Shown piece after piece: positions 39,538 to 50,348 of a DNA stretch of 64,000 nucleotides. Origin of the DNA: Ciona savignyi (Eukaryota > Chordata > Ascidiacea > Phlebobranchia > Cionidae); assembly GCA_000149265.1 (NCBI GenBank), contig CH003387.1, forward strand, positions 248,154-312,153, written 5' to 3'. Made by a program: the position numbers and the translations under genes. The notes under the pieces are model-generated. The model saw only the letters and a program-made list of their open reading frames with translations. It did not search any database and had not been told where the DNA came from. Numbering within the stretch: the first letter of the stretch is position 1; each line of letters begins with the position of its first letter.

Positions 39538-42500
39538 ATGGCAACCACGATGGCAAGTTTATCTATGTTCAACACAACTGTAGCTGGGCCAGATCCTGAC
39601 TTTTTAAAAGCAAGTTCATTTCGGTAAGTTGGTTTTAAACCTAAAGAATTACGCAACAAAAATTAACATTCAGTCTTTTATTTCAATTAAAACGGTAAAC
39701 TTCTGTGGTAAAATTTGGATTAAATATTTGTTATTGGCCTGGCGTTCAAGGATTAAAAAATAAACCAGTGACTAATTAATCTCGAAGGAATTTAGAAAAT
39801 CAATGCTGCGTCATCGTGAGTCAGCGATAAGTTTTGTTTATCCCGAGTGACAGCTTCACTCAGGGGCAAATGATGCATCACCAATGGTCGTCCAAATTAT
39901 AAATGTCCTGCATAACAAATTGGTTTCCATAGCTACTTTGGGATTTGTGTTGCGTTCTTTGCAATATTTGTTGGTTCGATCGGGAATCTGTTGACAATCC
40001 TGGCGTTCGCGTCAAACTCGAAGCTCCGAACAACTTTCAATATTTTCATCGTCAATCTGAGCATCGTCGATTTCCTCACGGCTTCTCTGATGTTGCCCTT
40101 CAACTTGGCCGGATATATTCAAATGCGCTGGTAGGTCACCAGATTAACGGTGTCATTTTGGTTATTTTTAAAACTAACCCAGAATCAATTGATCCCAATT
40201 TCTCACATTGGATCGCACGTAACCCTTGTGTAAACACTCTTTTTCTCAATATCTATCTTTTTTATTAGAAATGTCATTTATATGAAGTATAATAAATATA
40301 AGACATTTTTGGCAAGGCACCATACCAGTCTGTTTAAAGGCATGACAATATAAAACTTCTCATAGAAATATTATTGTAAATCGATAGCAGGATCGACTAA
40401 GTTATAACAACGACAGCTATTGACAGTTATACCACCCTTTTGTTATGTCCCCATTAGGGTGAACTATATTTCTTATCCAACTACCCTTCCAAGTTCACCT
40501 ACCGCAATATGCTATAACTCGGTGCCATGTTATAATTGTGGGCACGACAAAGACGTGATTGTGTGAAACAGCGTTAACACCATCAACGTACACTGGCTGC
40601 ACCTTTATTGGGCTCATACTGCTCAACACTTGTAAATATTCTGGAACTTAAGCCAATATGTCGCTGTTCATTTCAAGACGTCAAGCAACGTAGGCCTGCT
40701 TACAATGTTGTCTATTGGTACTTATGATCAGATTTACGTACACGCTCGTAAATTGGATTGACGAAAGATTTAATCATTTATTATTTTCCAGGCCGTTTGG
40801 CAACTACGATTTTTCGGCGAGGTTCCAAGCGTTCAGTTATTTCTGCTGCGGATATACCTCTGTGGTGTTTCTCGTAGCAATCACTGTGAACCGGTTCATC
40901 GGAGTGATGAAGCCTGGGAAATACAACGAGTACTTCAATAAAACCAGGTAGGAACAGAGACTGGAATAGTGTGTATGTCTGTGGAATATATGAATATGTG
41001 GTCCACGTTTACATGCTATCCTATGTATGCTTACACACATATTAATCTTGATATGTCGAGTATGTGTTCATTTGCACTCTCCACAAGCGTGTTGGTTGTG
41101 CGACATGGTAAAAAACAAGGCAATTTATTAATTGGTTTAGATGAATAAACACAATCGCAATATTTCTATTGCATTCAAAACACTGCAACGTCTTCTGTGA
41201 AAGACGAGTGGCTCTTTTCACACCCTTTCTTTTCTCGCGGGTGGTAATATGTAGCATTCTATAAACATAATAATAACTGACAATATGTTTGGACAGGGTT
41301 ATCTTCATTTTAATCTTCTGCTGGACATTCGCTCCCATATGCTTGCTACCAATGCTAACAACACACCCTGTTTGCGCCAAACAAAACCCCAGCAACCCAA
41401 CACATTCCCTCACTGGGTTCCACCCGAAACAGTTCATCTGCACATTCGTGTGCGTGCCTTGGGACGAATACATGCAGGTATGTAGTGCTTCCTATATGCA
41501 GGCAAGCTGACGATTTTCACGCCATTGATCGTCCAGCTTTCATCTTTTATGATCATATAATGTGTAAAGAAAGGCTACGAATATAAAATACACAATTTAT
41601 GAATAATACCGATGTTGACCACTTCCAGGTCTCATCGGTATTAGTTTGATGTCACAAGAACAACCAAATATCGCCAACACCTTGGTCGTTAGAATACATT
41701 TTGTGAATTACATTCTTAAATAACAATTATTCTTTTTAACGCTAATCGATATGAAAGTCGGTTTTTGTACACATAAACTATAGCGGATGCCAAATAAACG
41801 ACAACTACAGTAGATGCCAAATAATCAACAACTAGTAGTAGATGACACAAACCAACGATTCCCCCACCACAGGTCACAAGAGCGGTGTTCCAGTTCCTCC
41901 CACTTGTCATAATGATTGTGCTGTACAGCATCATATTCGCCACTTTGGACACCAACAGGAAACGCATTCACGTGACCATGCAGAAAAGCAGAAGCGCCTC
42001 TTGCACGCCCTCTAACGAAATTCATTCGACGTCGGTAAACGGCGGAAGTCCTTACCGAGTCACAAATGTAAGTTCGTGTTTCGCGTTCGATATATGCCAA
42101 TTAAAATGCAACATCAGTGTAATAATCATACAATATTTGTCTCAGCAACTTGATGATTGAAAGCTAGGTTTCCAGGGTTTAATTATTGTGTTTTAACACA
42201 ATTGGTTAATCTCAAGATGGGTTGGTCCCCGGTAAATTTTATTTATGATTTAATTTGATAGCAAATTGTACTAAATTAAAATAGTATAAACTTAATCACA
42301 TTGTCCGCAGAAACCGAGTATTGTGAAGTCAGGCGGAAACCTCCGCAAGAGCGCCATGTTGCGGAAGACTAGTAATGCCGATCTGAGCAACGCAAAGTAA
42401 GAAGTTCATTCTGTATTGTTGAAGTTTTGGTATGAAGTCCTTTGCAGCGTAAAATACAGATTGTACAGGGGCTGGAGCTATTACAGTGTGTGGTTTGGTT

Positions 42501-43516
42501 GGTTCATATACATTGTCCGACTGAGTAGTCTGGTGAATTGGTACGTCACTTTCCAACCCAAGGGTACTTAACGAACATTGCTTGAAACCAGCGAAATAAT
42601 GGGTTCTACCATATAGAAGGGACATCATATACAACACACTGCAATATCTCCAGTAACCCGACGATGGGCGCGAGGTGATATGACGATTGCCCGTGTGATA
42701 ACCCCCTTGGTTTTCCCATTCACGGGGATAAACATGAATATCATCATCATCATTTTCATATCCTCCTTAAAATAAAGCCAGACTTTATCTATTAGTATAA
42801 AAAACACACCTCATGCCCACAGTTTTAAGTTCTGAGACCAAAAACCGAGTTGGTTTTTATAAAACATAAACCTTATTATCCACTTCAGACGAATCAAGGA
42901 CAACCGTAGAATGCTAATGATCAGCGTTACAATCTGCATCGGTTTCATGATCACCTTCCTACCGAGCGTTATTGTGAACCTTCCAGCGCCCAGTGTCAGG
43001 TGGATGTTATTGCTTGGGCATTTTGGGCAATTTGTTTCGGCATAATGTCGGTGGTGTTAGTTAAATAACGCAAAACAGCGTTTTCTTGAACCCAATCAAT
43101 TCTACAGAACAAACGTAAACTATACGGCTTCTCCATTTGCTAAACTATCTAATCCATTTGCTAATTAAATTTGCAGAAAGCTATCTAATCTTTTAGAATA
43201 TTATTTGGAACAGGTATAGAAACATTGCTTACAAAGTTTATATTTGTTTCGAAATGTTCACGTCTTATTGCCCACCAGACGAGCATTCGACGTGCGAGTC
43301 CACATGGCAGCATCGAACATGGCGTGGTTCAATAGCTCCATCAACCCGATCGTGTACGTGCTGCTCAATAGAAGGTTCAGGAAGGAATACATTCGTCTCG
43401 TGCTGATAATGATCGGCAGAGTGAGGGAGAGCTTCGTACACGAATCGATGAGCACGACGACTCCACAACAACGACATAAAGTTGGAATCAACGTCTCCGT
43501 TCAACCATCCGCGTGA
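39538..43516 (+). CDS. Orphan class A GPCR, complete, 416 aa
   Basis: Eight exons close exactly: 39538-39623, 39933-40130, 40792-40947, 41297-41477, 41873-42067, 42311-42396, 42889-42999 and 43279-43516 (1251 nt). Seven hydrophobic segments are present. TM1 has GSIGN (N47), TM2 has NLSIVD (D75), and TM3 ends NRF (128-130) rather than DRY. TM4 is about 148-166 and TM5 has FQFLPLVIMIVLY (213-225). ICL3 is long and basic (235-305). TM6 has CIGFMITFLP with no CWxP, and TM7 has NPIVY (360-364), followed by a basic helix-8 region. N12 and perhaps N331 are glycosylation-type sites. NRF/NRY and the general look suggest the melatonin/GPR84/Tre1 branch, but the ligand is unknown. The usual TM3 cysteine after WPFG is a phenylalanine. 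A TTTTCAG acceptor lies 49 nt upstream of the ATG. Intron 6 holds a SINE-B copy. Confidence 0.93.
42541..42744 (+). mobile_element. SINE family B, head-truncated, in GPCR intron 6
   Basis: Starts near the core (CCCAAGGGTACTTAACG) and runs through ACACACTGCAATATCTCC and CGACGATGGGCGCGAGG to AAACATGAATATC followed by ATC repeats. A small reverse fragment with GGAGCTATTACAGTGTGT lies just upstream at 42473-42490. Confidence 0.75.
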
Positions 43517-45636
43517 GCATCGGTGCAATGTTCTACCGAGTCAGAAGTGCAGGTTGTCAATTACTGAGAAGTTTAAGAATTCGTATCGGAGTCCAATGTT
43601 GGACATAACACGTAACTGAGGATGGAACTAACTATTTCTCGTCGTGTGCAACACACTGTGATAGCTCCAGTCGACGGTGGGCACGTGGTAACATGAAGAT
43701 AATAATTAGTTAAAGCTCCAGTATCTTGTCCTGCATTTTTATAATCATTCGATCATACTTTCTTCACACGGAACCTAAAAATTTTATTGAAATTAAATTA
43801 AAATGATGATGTGAAATTACCCTTCCCTCTTATAAACTGTTTGTAAAATTGTTATATCTGATAAACCTTTATTAAACCTACATTATGTCGTTCCAGTACC
43901 AGTATGCTACTAACCCGTGTTTGACCTCTAAATGTGTAGCTAGAAAATCGTCCTTTATTTGATTAATTCGGTTTTAATATGGAATGACTAGATCTTAAGC
44001 CTTGTCTGTGTAAATCCACTTGTTTAACCTTTAACTTGGCTTAGCTTAGACAGATTAACCTTTGAACCAAGATTATCGTTGTTGAAATGTAATGTGGATA
44101 GATAGTTCTAAGCTAAACCAGTTTTTGATTTTTGTCATTATTTATTTACTTAACCTCCAATATGATTGTATTCTTTGCACTTTTAATTCCATTTCGTAAT
44201 AAGTTCACACGTGACATGATGTATTTGTTCCCCTCGTACACGACATGACGTCACTAGCACACTGTTTTTAAGTTTGCTTTGTGATCGACGTTTCGTGAGA
44301 TTTCTGATGACGTATTCGTGTTTTATTTATTTTGAGTTCCTATTTATTTCAATTAAATTGTTGAGTAAGTTCCATCAAATAGTTTAACCTCTGCCATATG
44401 CAGTATGTAATGACTATGATATTTAACCATTCGGTTTCACACCCGTATCCAGAAGAAAACAAGAAGTCTGACTGTATACATGGGTATTGGAAGACACCCC
44501 GTGTTTATGACTAAACCAGGGTAAATTACCAAAATTATACCCACGCTCCTGTGTATATTCAACAAATTGACTACTTGAAAAAGCGTTTATATATAAGAAC
44601 TGCCATAGACCAATCGAATATCATGAATATGACAAGGCACTTTCGATCCACGAATACAAATATCGAATTATAAACCACACAAACCTTTCAAGTCGTTTAT
44701 TGTTCGATTGTATTTTCCCCACATTTCACGGAGCACGGAATATTAAACTGGAAGGTTGAGAGACGGTAAATATTGAATTAATATATTGGGCTCAATGTAA
44801 CTGTTGTGCAATTCTTGTAGACTGTGAATAAGGTAAAGAAAGCTCGAAATATACAATTCAGAATAGCGTATATACGTTTATAACACAACATAAAGCTATT
44901 ATAAACACAATACTTTTTATTACAAATTGAAGTGATTGATTTCTATCAAGCAAGGTCATGATACATCAGATTCCAATGATTTGAAATTAAAGTTGTGACG
45001 TGTAATATAGAAACGTGACTATGGGCAGATGGTACCCACAGTCCTATTTTCCGCAAATTTACTATATAATTATACCAAATTGGTTTATTTTCTCATAATA
45101 ACCAATTTGAAAAACACTCTTTTTGCAACAATTTGTAATATAAGTATTCCTGATTCAAAACTATGACTTTAACAATTTGCTTCTCAACCTTCTGTATTGA
45201 AAAAGGGATTATAATTTAAAAATCTACTTATACTTGCAAAACAAATTCTAAAATTAAATTAATTAAACATTTGAAACGTTTAATTCGCCAACATTTGAAA
45301 AAAATCATCAACAAAAGAAACAACTTGTTTGAATCGTGATGAAAATATGAATTGTGGCTGATGACCACACGTTGTGTCCACCAAAGTATTGTGACGTGCC
45401 TATCACAGTATTGTGACGTGTCACCCATCAATTTGACATGTTGTCAGGCCAACAACTAGGTGATTTTCATGGTAAACACACCTGATTCGATTTCTAAACC
45501 AGAAGCTGCAGGTCAGATATATTTGTGTTCAACCCGCTATTTACTCTTCGGTTGTTTGAAACTACTCTGCGATGAGGCGTTCCAAGGCATGGCAGCTAAC
45601 GCTGTCTCGAAGAAATAACTGGAGATAAATGTGAAA

Positions 45637-45807
45637 ATGTCAATTAATAATGAAAACCCGGCGATTGCAAGTAATGCCCTTCCCACCTCGGGAAATGACA
45701 AGATTTACCTGCTGGATGGAAGCTTTTCCGACCCAGATAACAAGACTTTCCTTAAAATCTTTCGTCGATGCCGGTTGATAAAGTCACGTGACCCACTGCT
45801 TCCATAG
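45637..45807 (+). CDS. Unrecognised small ORF, 56 codons
   Basis: Starts ATG in the context GAAAATGT and encodes MSINNENPAIASNALPTSG followed by DKIYLLDGSFSDPDNKTF and a basic end, then TAG. Third positions are richer in C/G than the flanking DNA, which is why I list it. No family recognised, no intron seen, no supporting signal. It could be a small gene, a first exon or chance. Confidence 0.2.
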   Translation: MSINNENPAIASNALPTSGNDKIYLLDGSFSDPDNKTFLKIFRRCRLIKSRDPLLP

Positions 45808-47881
45808 ACATTACACTTCACAATTGAATGTGTGACGTATATGGAGCGATGGGACAACGTCATATTGGCCAATTGTTCTGCTCTAATGGCGTTGTTGGAC
45901 AACTGATTTAAGTTGGATTTCAAGGATCAATAACTTCAATTTACGCTCCCATCAATTAAAGAAACCTAAGTCTTCATTTCTATGCAATTTATTTTCTCTT
46001 AATTTTCCTGTGACAAAAACCTCAAAGCTGTTTTATAAAACCTCAGTTCTCTTGTAGAAATGTAGCTTTGCAAACGATATAAAATATACTCTCCTCAAGA
46101 TGTTGTAGCGGACTCTCGAAGATCTTATGCAGTCAGTATTAGATTCCTTGTGGAGCATCCTGCTATATACCCCTGCTGCCACGTGCAAGCCGACAAGTGT
46201 TACCTTTACCACGAGAGCTATGCCATACGGAAAGAGCCTATTATTATAAAACGAAGCTGTTTGCTGAGTCTTATCGCATGTGAGTGCTTAGGCAAGGTAA
46301 ACCTGCTACGCAAACAAGTACCAGACGGGCGTAAGTATTGCCTTGGTGCGGGGCGCGGTTGCTTGTTGACTTTTTGATAATTACCGAGTCTTTCAAATTA
46401 TGAACTTTCAAAGAAGCAAACTCTGCAGTAAGTCATCGACTGCATGAGAACAGAGCGATAATACAATGACCGTACTCCACTACTGTAGTACGCAGAGAGT
46501 AAATACAGTGTATTGTAAAAAGAAAAAACAATCACACACGTCACACATTATACCTGTATCAACTTGTCAACCAATTCAACACATAATAACAACTCGAAAT
46601 GTTGATAAAACAATTAAGGTTGTTTTGGTCCAATCCCGCTTGTAGCTTCGTTTCCGCCGATTTGGCGAATCTGGTGGAAGGTTGGATGCATTAACCAGTC
46701 TTGTCGCTGGAGACAAATTGTTCTTTTTCTTTTGTCCCAATATATTGCGCAACTCAAAATTTGATCGGTAATTGACATTATGCTTAAGCTGAAATTGTTG
46801 TAGAGATTTTTCTAGCCTTCTACGTGATTTTATATTATTTATACTTGTCTCAAATGATGATTATAGTAATTAAAACACTTGTTTATTTATGAAACATGTG
46901 TTATCGTGAGTGCTAAAGTACTTAAATTGTCACATATTTCTGTATACTTAATTAAAAAGAAAAGTAAACACACTAAAAAGGAGTAACAATAAATGCTAAA
47001 AGTGGAAAGAATTTTATCTCTAAAATTTACGTTTACAAGCTTGTTGTATAATAACGTTATTTTAAACGTTAATTATTACCATATTGGCTAGGAGATATTA
47101 CAATTTAATGTATATATCAGATAACAGAGGGATAATATTCTCTGTTTTTCTTTTTAGTAAATTTAAAATAAATTACACAAAACAGTTCAAATGTAGGACA
47201 TGTATTACAACCCCTTCCCTAATTAGTTAATTTGGAACTATCACGAAAACCGTCCGATAAAAACAAGCAACAAGAACAATACAGATTTGTAGAGATGTGG
47301 TAGCCAGGTGTTTGAGAAGCTTAATTTTGTATTCGCTACGCTTTCCTTGCCATTTCTTACTGTTGTGTCATTGTTGTGGTTGCAAACCTTTAAATGTGAT
47401 ACAAAATTACTTAACAAAGTAAAATTAGTTGCTATTTTATAACAAGAATGGTTCATTTGGAACTTAGTAAAACATAGTTTCAAACAACACGTTATGAGAA
47501 ATAAATCAATTAATAACATCTCCAGCATAAAATCAATCGACATTTTATTTCCCGCCTATTTCCCAACGTATAAGGCAAACACCAAGAGCTCTTGGAAATT
47601 TACAACCCTAGCACTATATGTACACATCAGTATTATGGCCCAAGTGCTAACCAAAGAGAGTGTAATAAAAACGTGATTTCATAAGAGCATGGGCCAAGTG
47701 TAAATTAATATACAAATGAATCGTATTTTGTCGAAACATTATTTTTGAGCAATTCCCAAGATTCTTGGAAGCTTTTTCACATTTAAGAATATTATATTTT
47801 AAAGGTATACGTAACATGTACGTCACAACGCTTATGTGTGCGCATGCTGCGTATACATGCTAGAAACGACATTATGGTCTA

Positions 47882-47951
47882 CGTGGGTAGAACAGGAAAG
47901 TCGTTATAACACGAACAATCGTCTGATTACCTCGTGCCCATCGTCGGGTTA
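47882..47951 (-). mobile_element. SINE family B fragment
   Basis: ACACGAACAATCGTCTGATT and ACCTCGTGCCCATCGTCGGG match the 3' body of family B in reverse; the rest is missing. Confidence 0.6.
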
Positions 47952-48111
47952 AATGACCTTTCTATTGTGCTAAATGTGACAAGTCGCATTCGTTTAATCA
48001 ATGTATTCGCTTGGTTTGGCCAAGACCTTTCAGTGCTCAATGGCGACTGTCGGGTGGTTACGTCATATCGACTTCGACACCTACGTAGGAGGCCACTGTC
48101 AAGAGGGGACC

Positions 48112-48205
48112 AAATGTGTAGGTGGCCGAATGGGTAACGCAACGAGCTTATAAGCAAAATTAAACAAAAGATTATATCGCGGATTCGAAACCCCGTATAA
48201 AACAC
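48112..48205 (+). mobile_element. tRNA-derived SINE, family A (diverged)
   Basis: GGTGGCCGAATGGGTAACGC head and CGCGGATTCGAAACCCCG B-box. It lies 23 bp before a second copy in the same orientation. Confidence 0.55.
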
Positions 48206-48227
48206 ACGCCGTATGACAACATCGAAT

Positions 48228-48345
48228 CGTACGGTCGAATAGCTGTATGGTTAACGTGACCGATACATTTACTGACTTACATACAAAAAACGGTTTTAGC
48301 AATTAGCCCATTCTGGGTTCGAAACTAAAGCCGGTAAAAAATTAC
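48228..48345 (+). mobile_element. tRNA-derived SINE, family A
   Basis: GTACGGTCGAATAGCTGTAT head, GACCGATACATTTACTGACT, AAAACGG, GGGTTCGAAACT, and GCCGGTAAAAAATTAC at the 3' end. Forms a tandem pair with 48112-48205. Confidence 0.7.
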
Positions 48346-49403
48346 AACACGGAATCCAATTATAAAGTGTTGTATCCATGTGGTGAGTATGCTGGTGTCA
48401 CCATATTTCAACATCACCATGTGGTCAAACCTCAAATACAGATATATGGCCACAGCTAAGTGGTGTTAAGTCTGCTATTCATGACTGCAACCCACCCCGC
48501 CCCGCTGTTGGAACTATTTGTTAGTGAGATCTGGTGTTGTTTCCTCAGGGACCCGGCATCCAGTGGGTTGGGTATTTATAGAAGTCAACAAGACAACACC
48601 ACCTGTTTCACAGCTGTTCAGTTTTCCAACTAACTTGTGCAGCATGTTTGCATGGAGTAAAAATAGAGCAAGGCAGGTGTTACTTCCCACGCCCCGCGAC
48701 ACGTGTTTCGACGCCTGTTCTGTCTCACCGTTCGAAGGGCATACGCGATCATGCGTAACGCCTCACGTGACATGATGGATAATTGAATAATACAGGATGA
48801 GAGAGCAAATTACTGGGATAAAATAGGCTCATAATGTTTTATCACATTAAATCATAAAACGCGATGATCATTATCACGCGCAATCGCCAGCTTAACGGTG
48901 CTATCGTAGTATGCTGTGTACGATGTGGGTTCAGAAGATATCCTCGAACCGCTTTACCCGTCACAACCAATTAACCTACGGTCAGTTTCGAATCTACATT
49001 CCTTTATCCACGGGATATTTGCATATTCGATAAATAAGCATTTAATCCCAGCAACAAACTAAGTATTTTGGAATGCTTTTCTTTCGTTGACTATGTTTTA
49101 CACTTTTTTCGGTTCTCAACGCATAACATAGTAAAATATAACGTTTATATAACATTATATTGATGAAATGCTCATATGAACTAATTTGAACAGGAGCATT
49201 GGTGCAGCGTATGCTGCGTGGACAACGGAAATCGGAGCTCGAATTTTTAAATGACGGCGCTTTTTCCAAGGCAGTGAATTTACATAACATTATTACTCGG
49301 ATAAAACCATAAATGTTGGGTCTAAACGGCGCGTTAATCCAGCGTCCGGAAGGTGGCGGTAAAGTCACTATCTTAAGAGAGCCGGCCAGATCAGCGAGTG
49401 ATG

Positions 49404-49507
49404 TACGGTCGTGTGGCTGAATGGTTGACCCGACCGATACATCAACTAAGTATATAAAAACGGTCTTAGGGACAAGCCCGTCTTTGGTTTGAAACTAAGC
49501 TCGGTAA
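49404..49507 (+). mobile_element. tRNA-derived SINE, family A
   Basis: GTACGGTCGTGTGGCTGAAT head, CCCGACCGATACATC, AAAACGGTCTTAGGGACAAG, and GGTTTGAAACTAAGCTCGGT. Confidence 0.7.
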
Positions 49508-50030
49508 GAAATCAGCTTGTCAACTCATTGACATCATAGATGAATTACGTAACTAGATAACGACAACGTTATAAACACAGTTGTATTGTATAGAATATGA
49601 AGGGAGTATACAAGTGCACGTAGTTATGTAACAGTGAGTAAAGAAGAAAACTGGTTGAAGTTCCAAATCGCACCACAAGAAGTTATGAAGTACGGAACAA
49701 AGAAAATAGAAATATTTACACAAAATAAAATACTCAGAAAAAAAGTTTTAACAAAAACCTTTGGTGGAATATTAAAGTCTTCTTAATTTTGAGTTTCTTG
49801 GCCTGTAATGTACAAATGTGATGACGTTATAACATGTCGTGGCATCCGTGTTAGTCGGTGTGATGCCAACTATGTGGCATCCAAATAGGCAACGCCGAAT
49901 TCTTTAGTAGAATCATGGGTTATAGGAAGTAGCGTTTCAAATAAATAAAAAGGTAAAGTAGGAAATCCTAGAGAAAGAATGCCACATGACTTATGATTAC
50001 CAATTGAGAACGCAAATGTTGAGAGCTATC

Positions 50031-50190
50031 GCACCCATCGTCGGGTTACAAGAGCTAATGCAGTGTGTTGTGTATGGTTCGCACATTCCTTTAATTTAGT
50101 AGAACCCAATAATCCGATGGGTTCAGGCAATATCAGTTAAGTGCCTTACCCAAGGACAGACTGATTAACCAGCGACCAGTTCCGTTGACG
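50031..50190 (-). mobile_element. SINE family B, internal part
   Basis: Reverse-oriented body: ACCCATCGTCGGGTTACAAG, TGCAGTGTGTTGTGTATG, AAGTGCCTTACCCAAGGACA. The head is lost or replaced. Lies in the likely 3' flank of CCDC83. Confidence 0.65.
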
Positions 50191-50239
50191 ATTTACCGAC
50201 CGCATATGGCAGTTGAAAGATTACAGAGGTACCACCACC

Positions 50240-50311
50240 AGCCATTAGCTTTGTGGGTTAGTGCGTCACCTCTTAGCCGAAAAGTTGCAGGTTCGAAACT
50301 GGTCGCTTGCA
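50240..50311 (+). mobile_element. SINE family B, tRNA head only
   Basis: A solitary head: GGGTTAGTGCGTCACCTC, then GTTGCAGGTTCGAAACTGG and TCGCTTGC. It lies 38 bp past the CCDC83 stop codon, in its 3' UTR on the opposite strand. Confidence 0.6.
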
Positions 50312-50348
50312 AGTCTCCTCCATAAACTCACCCAAAGTTCAATTTCGA

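Larger units (their letters stand above)
43517..50348. other. Intergenic region between the GPCR and CCDC83
   Basis: Convergent region of 6.8 kb. It has a SINE-B fragment at 43645-43700, partial SINE-B at 47882-47951, 48868-49000 and 50031-50190, and three SINE-A copies (48112, 48228, 49404). A CRE lies at 44246-44253. Two unrecognised frames (45637-45807 and about 46133-46377) have coding-like composition. Nothing else was identified. Confidence 0.5.

Noticed and set aside
46133..46377. Possible small nuclear or ribosomal RNA gene
   Set aside because: I compared it by memory with U1 and 5S RNA because of GTAAGTATTGCC and its GC content; no convincing match on either strand.
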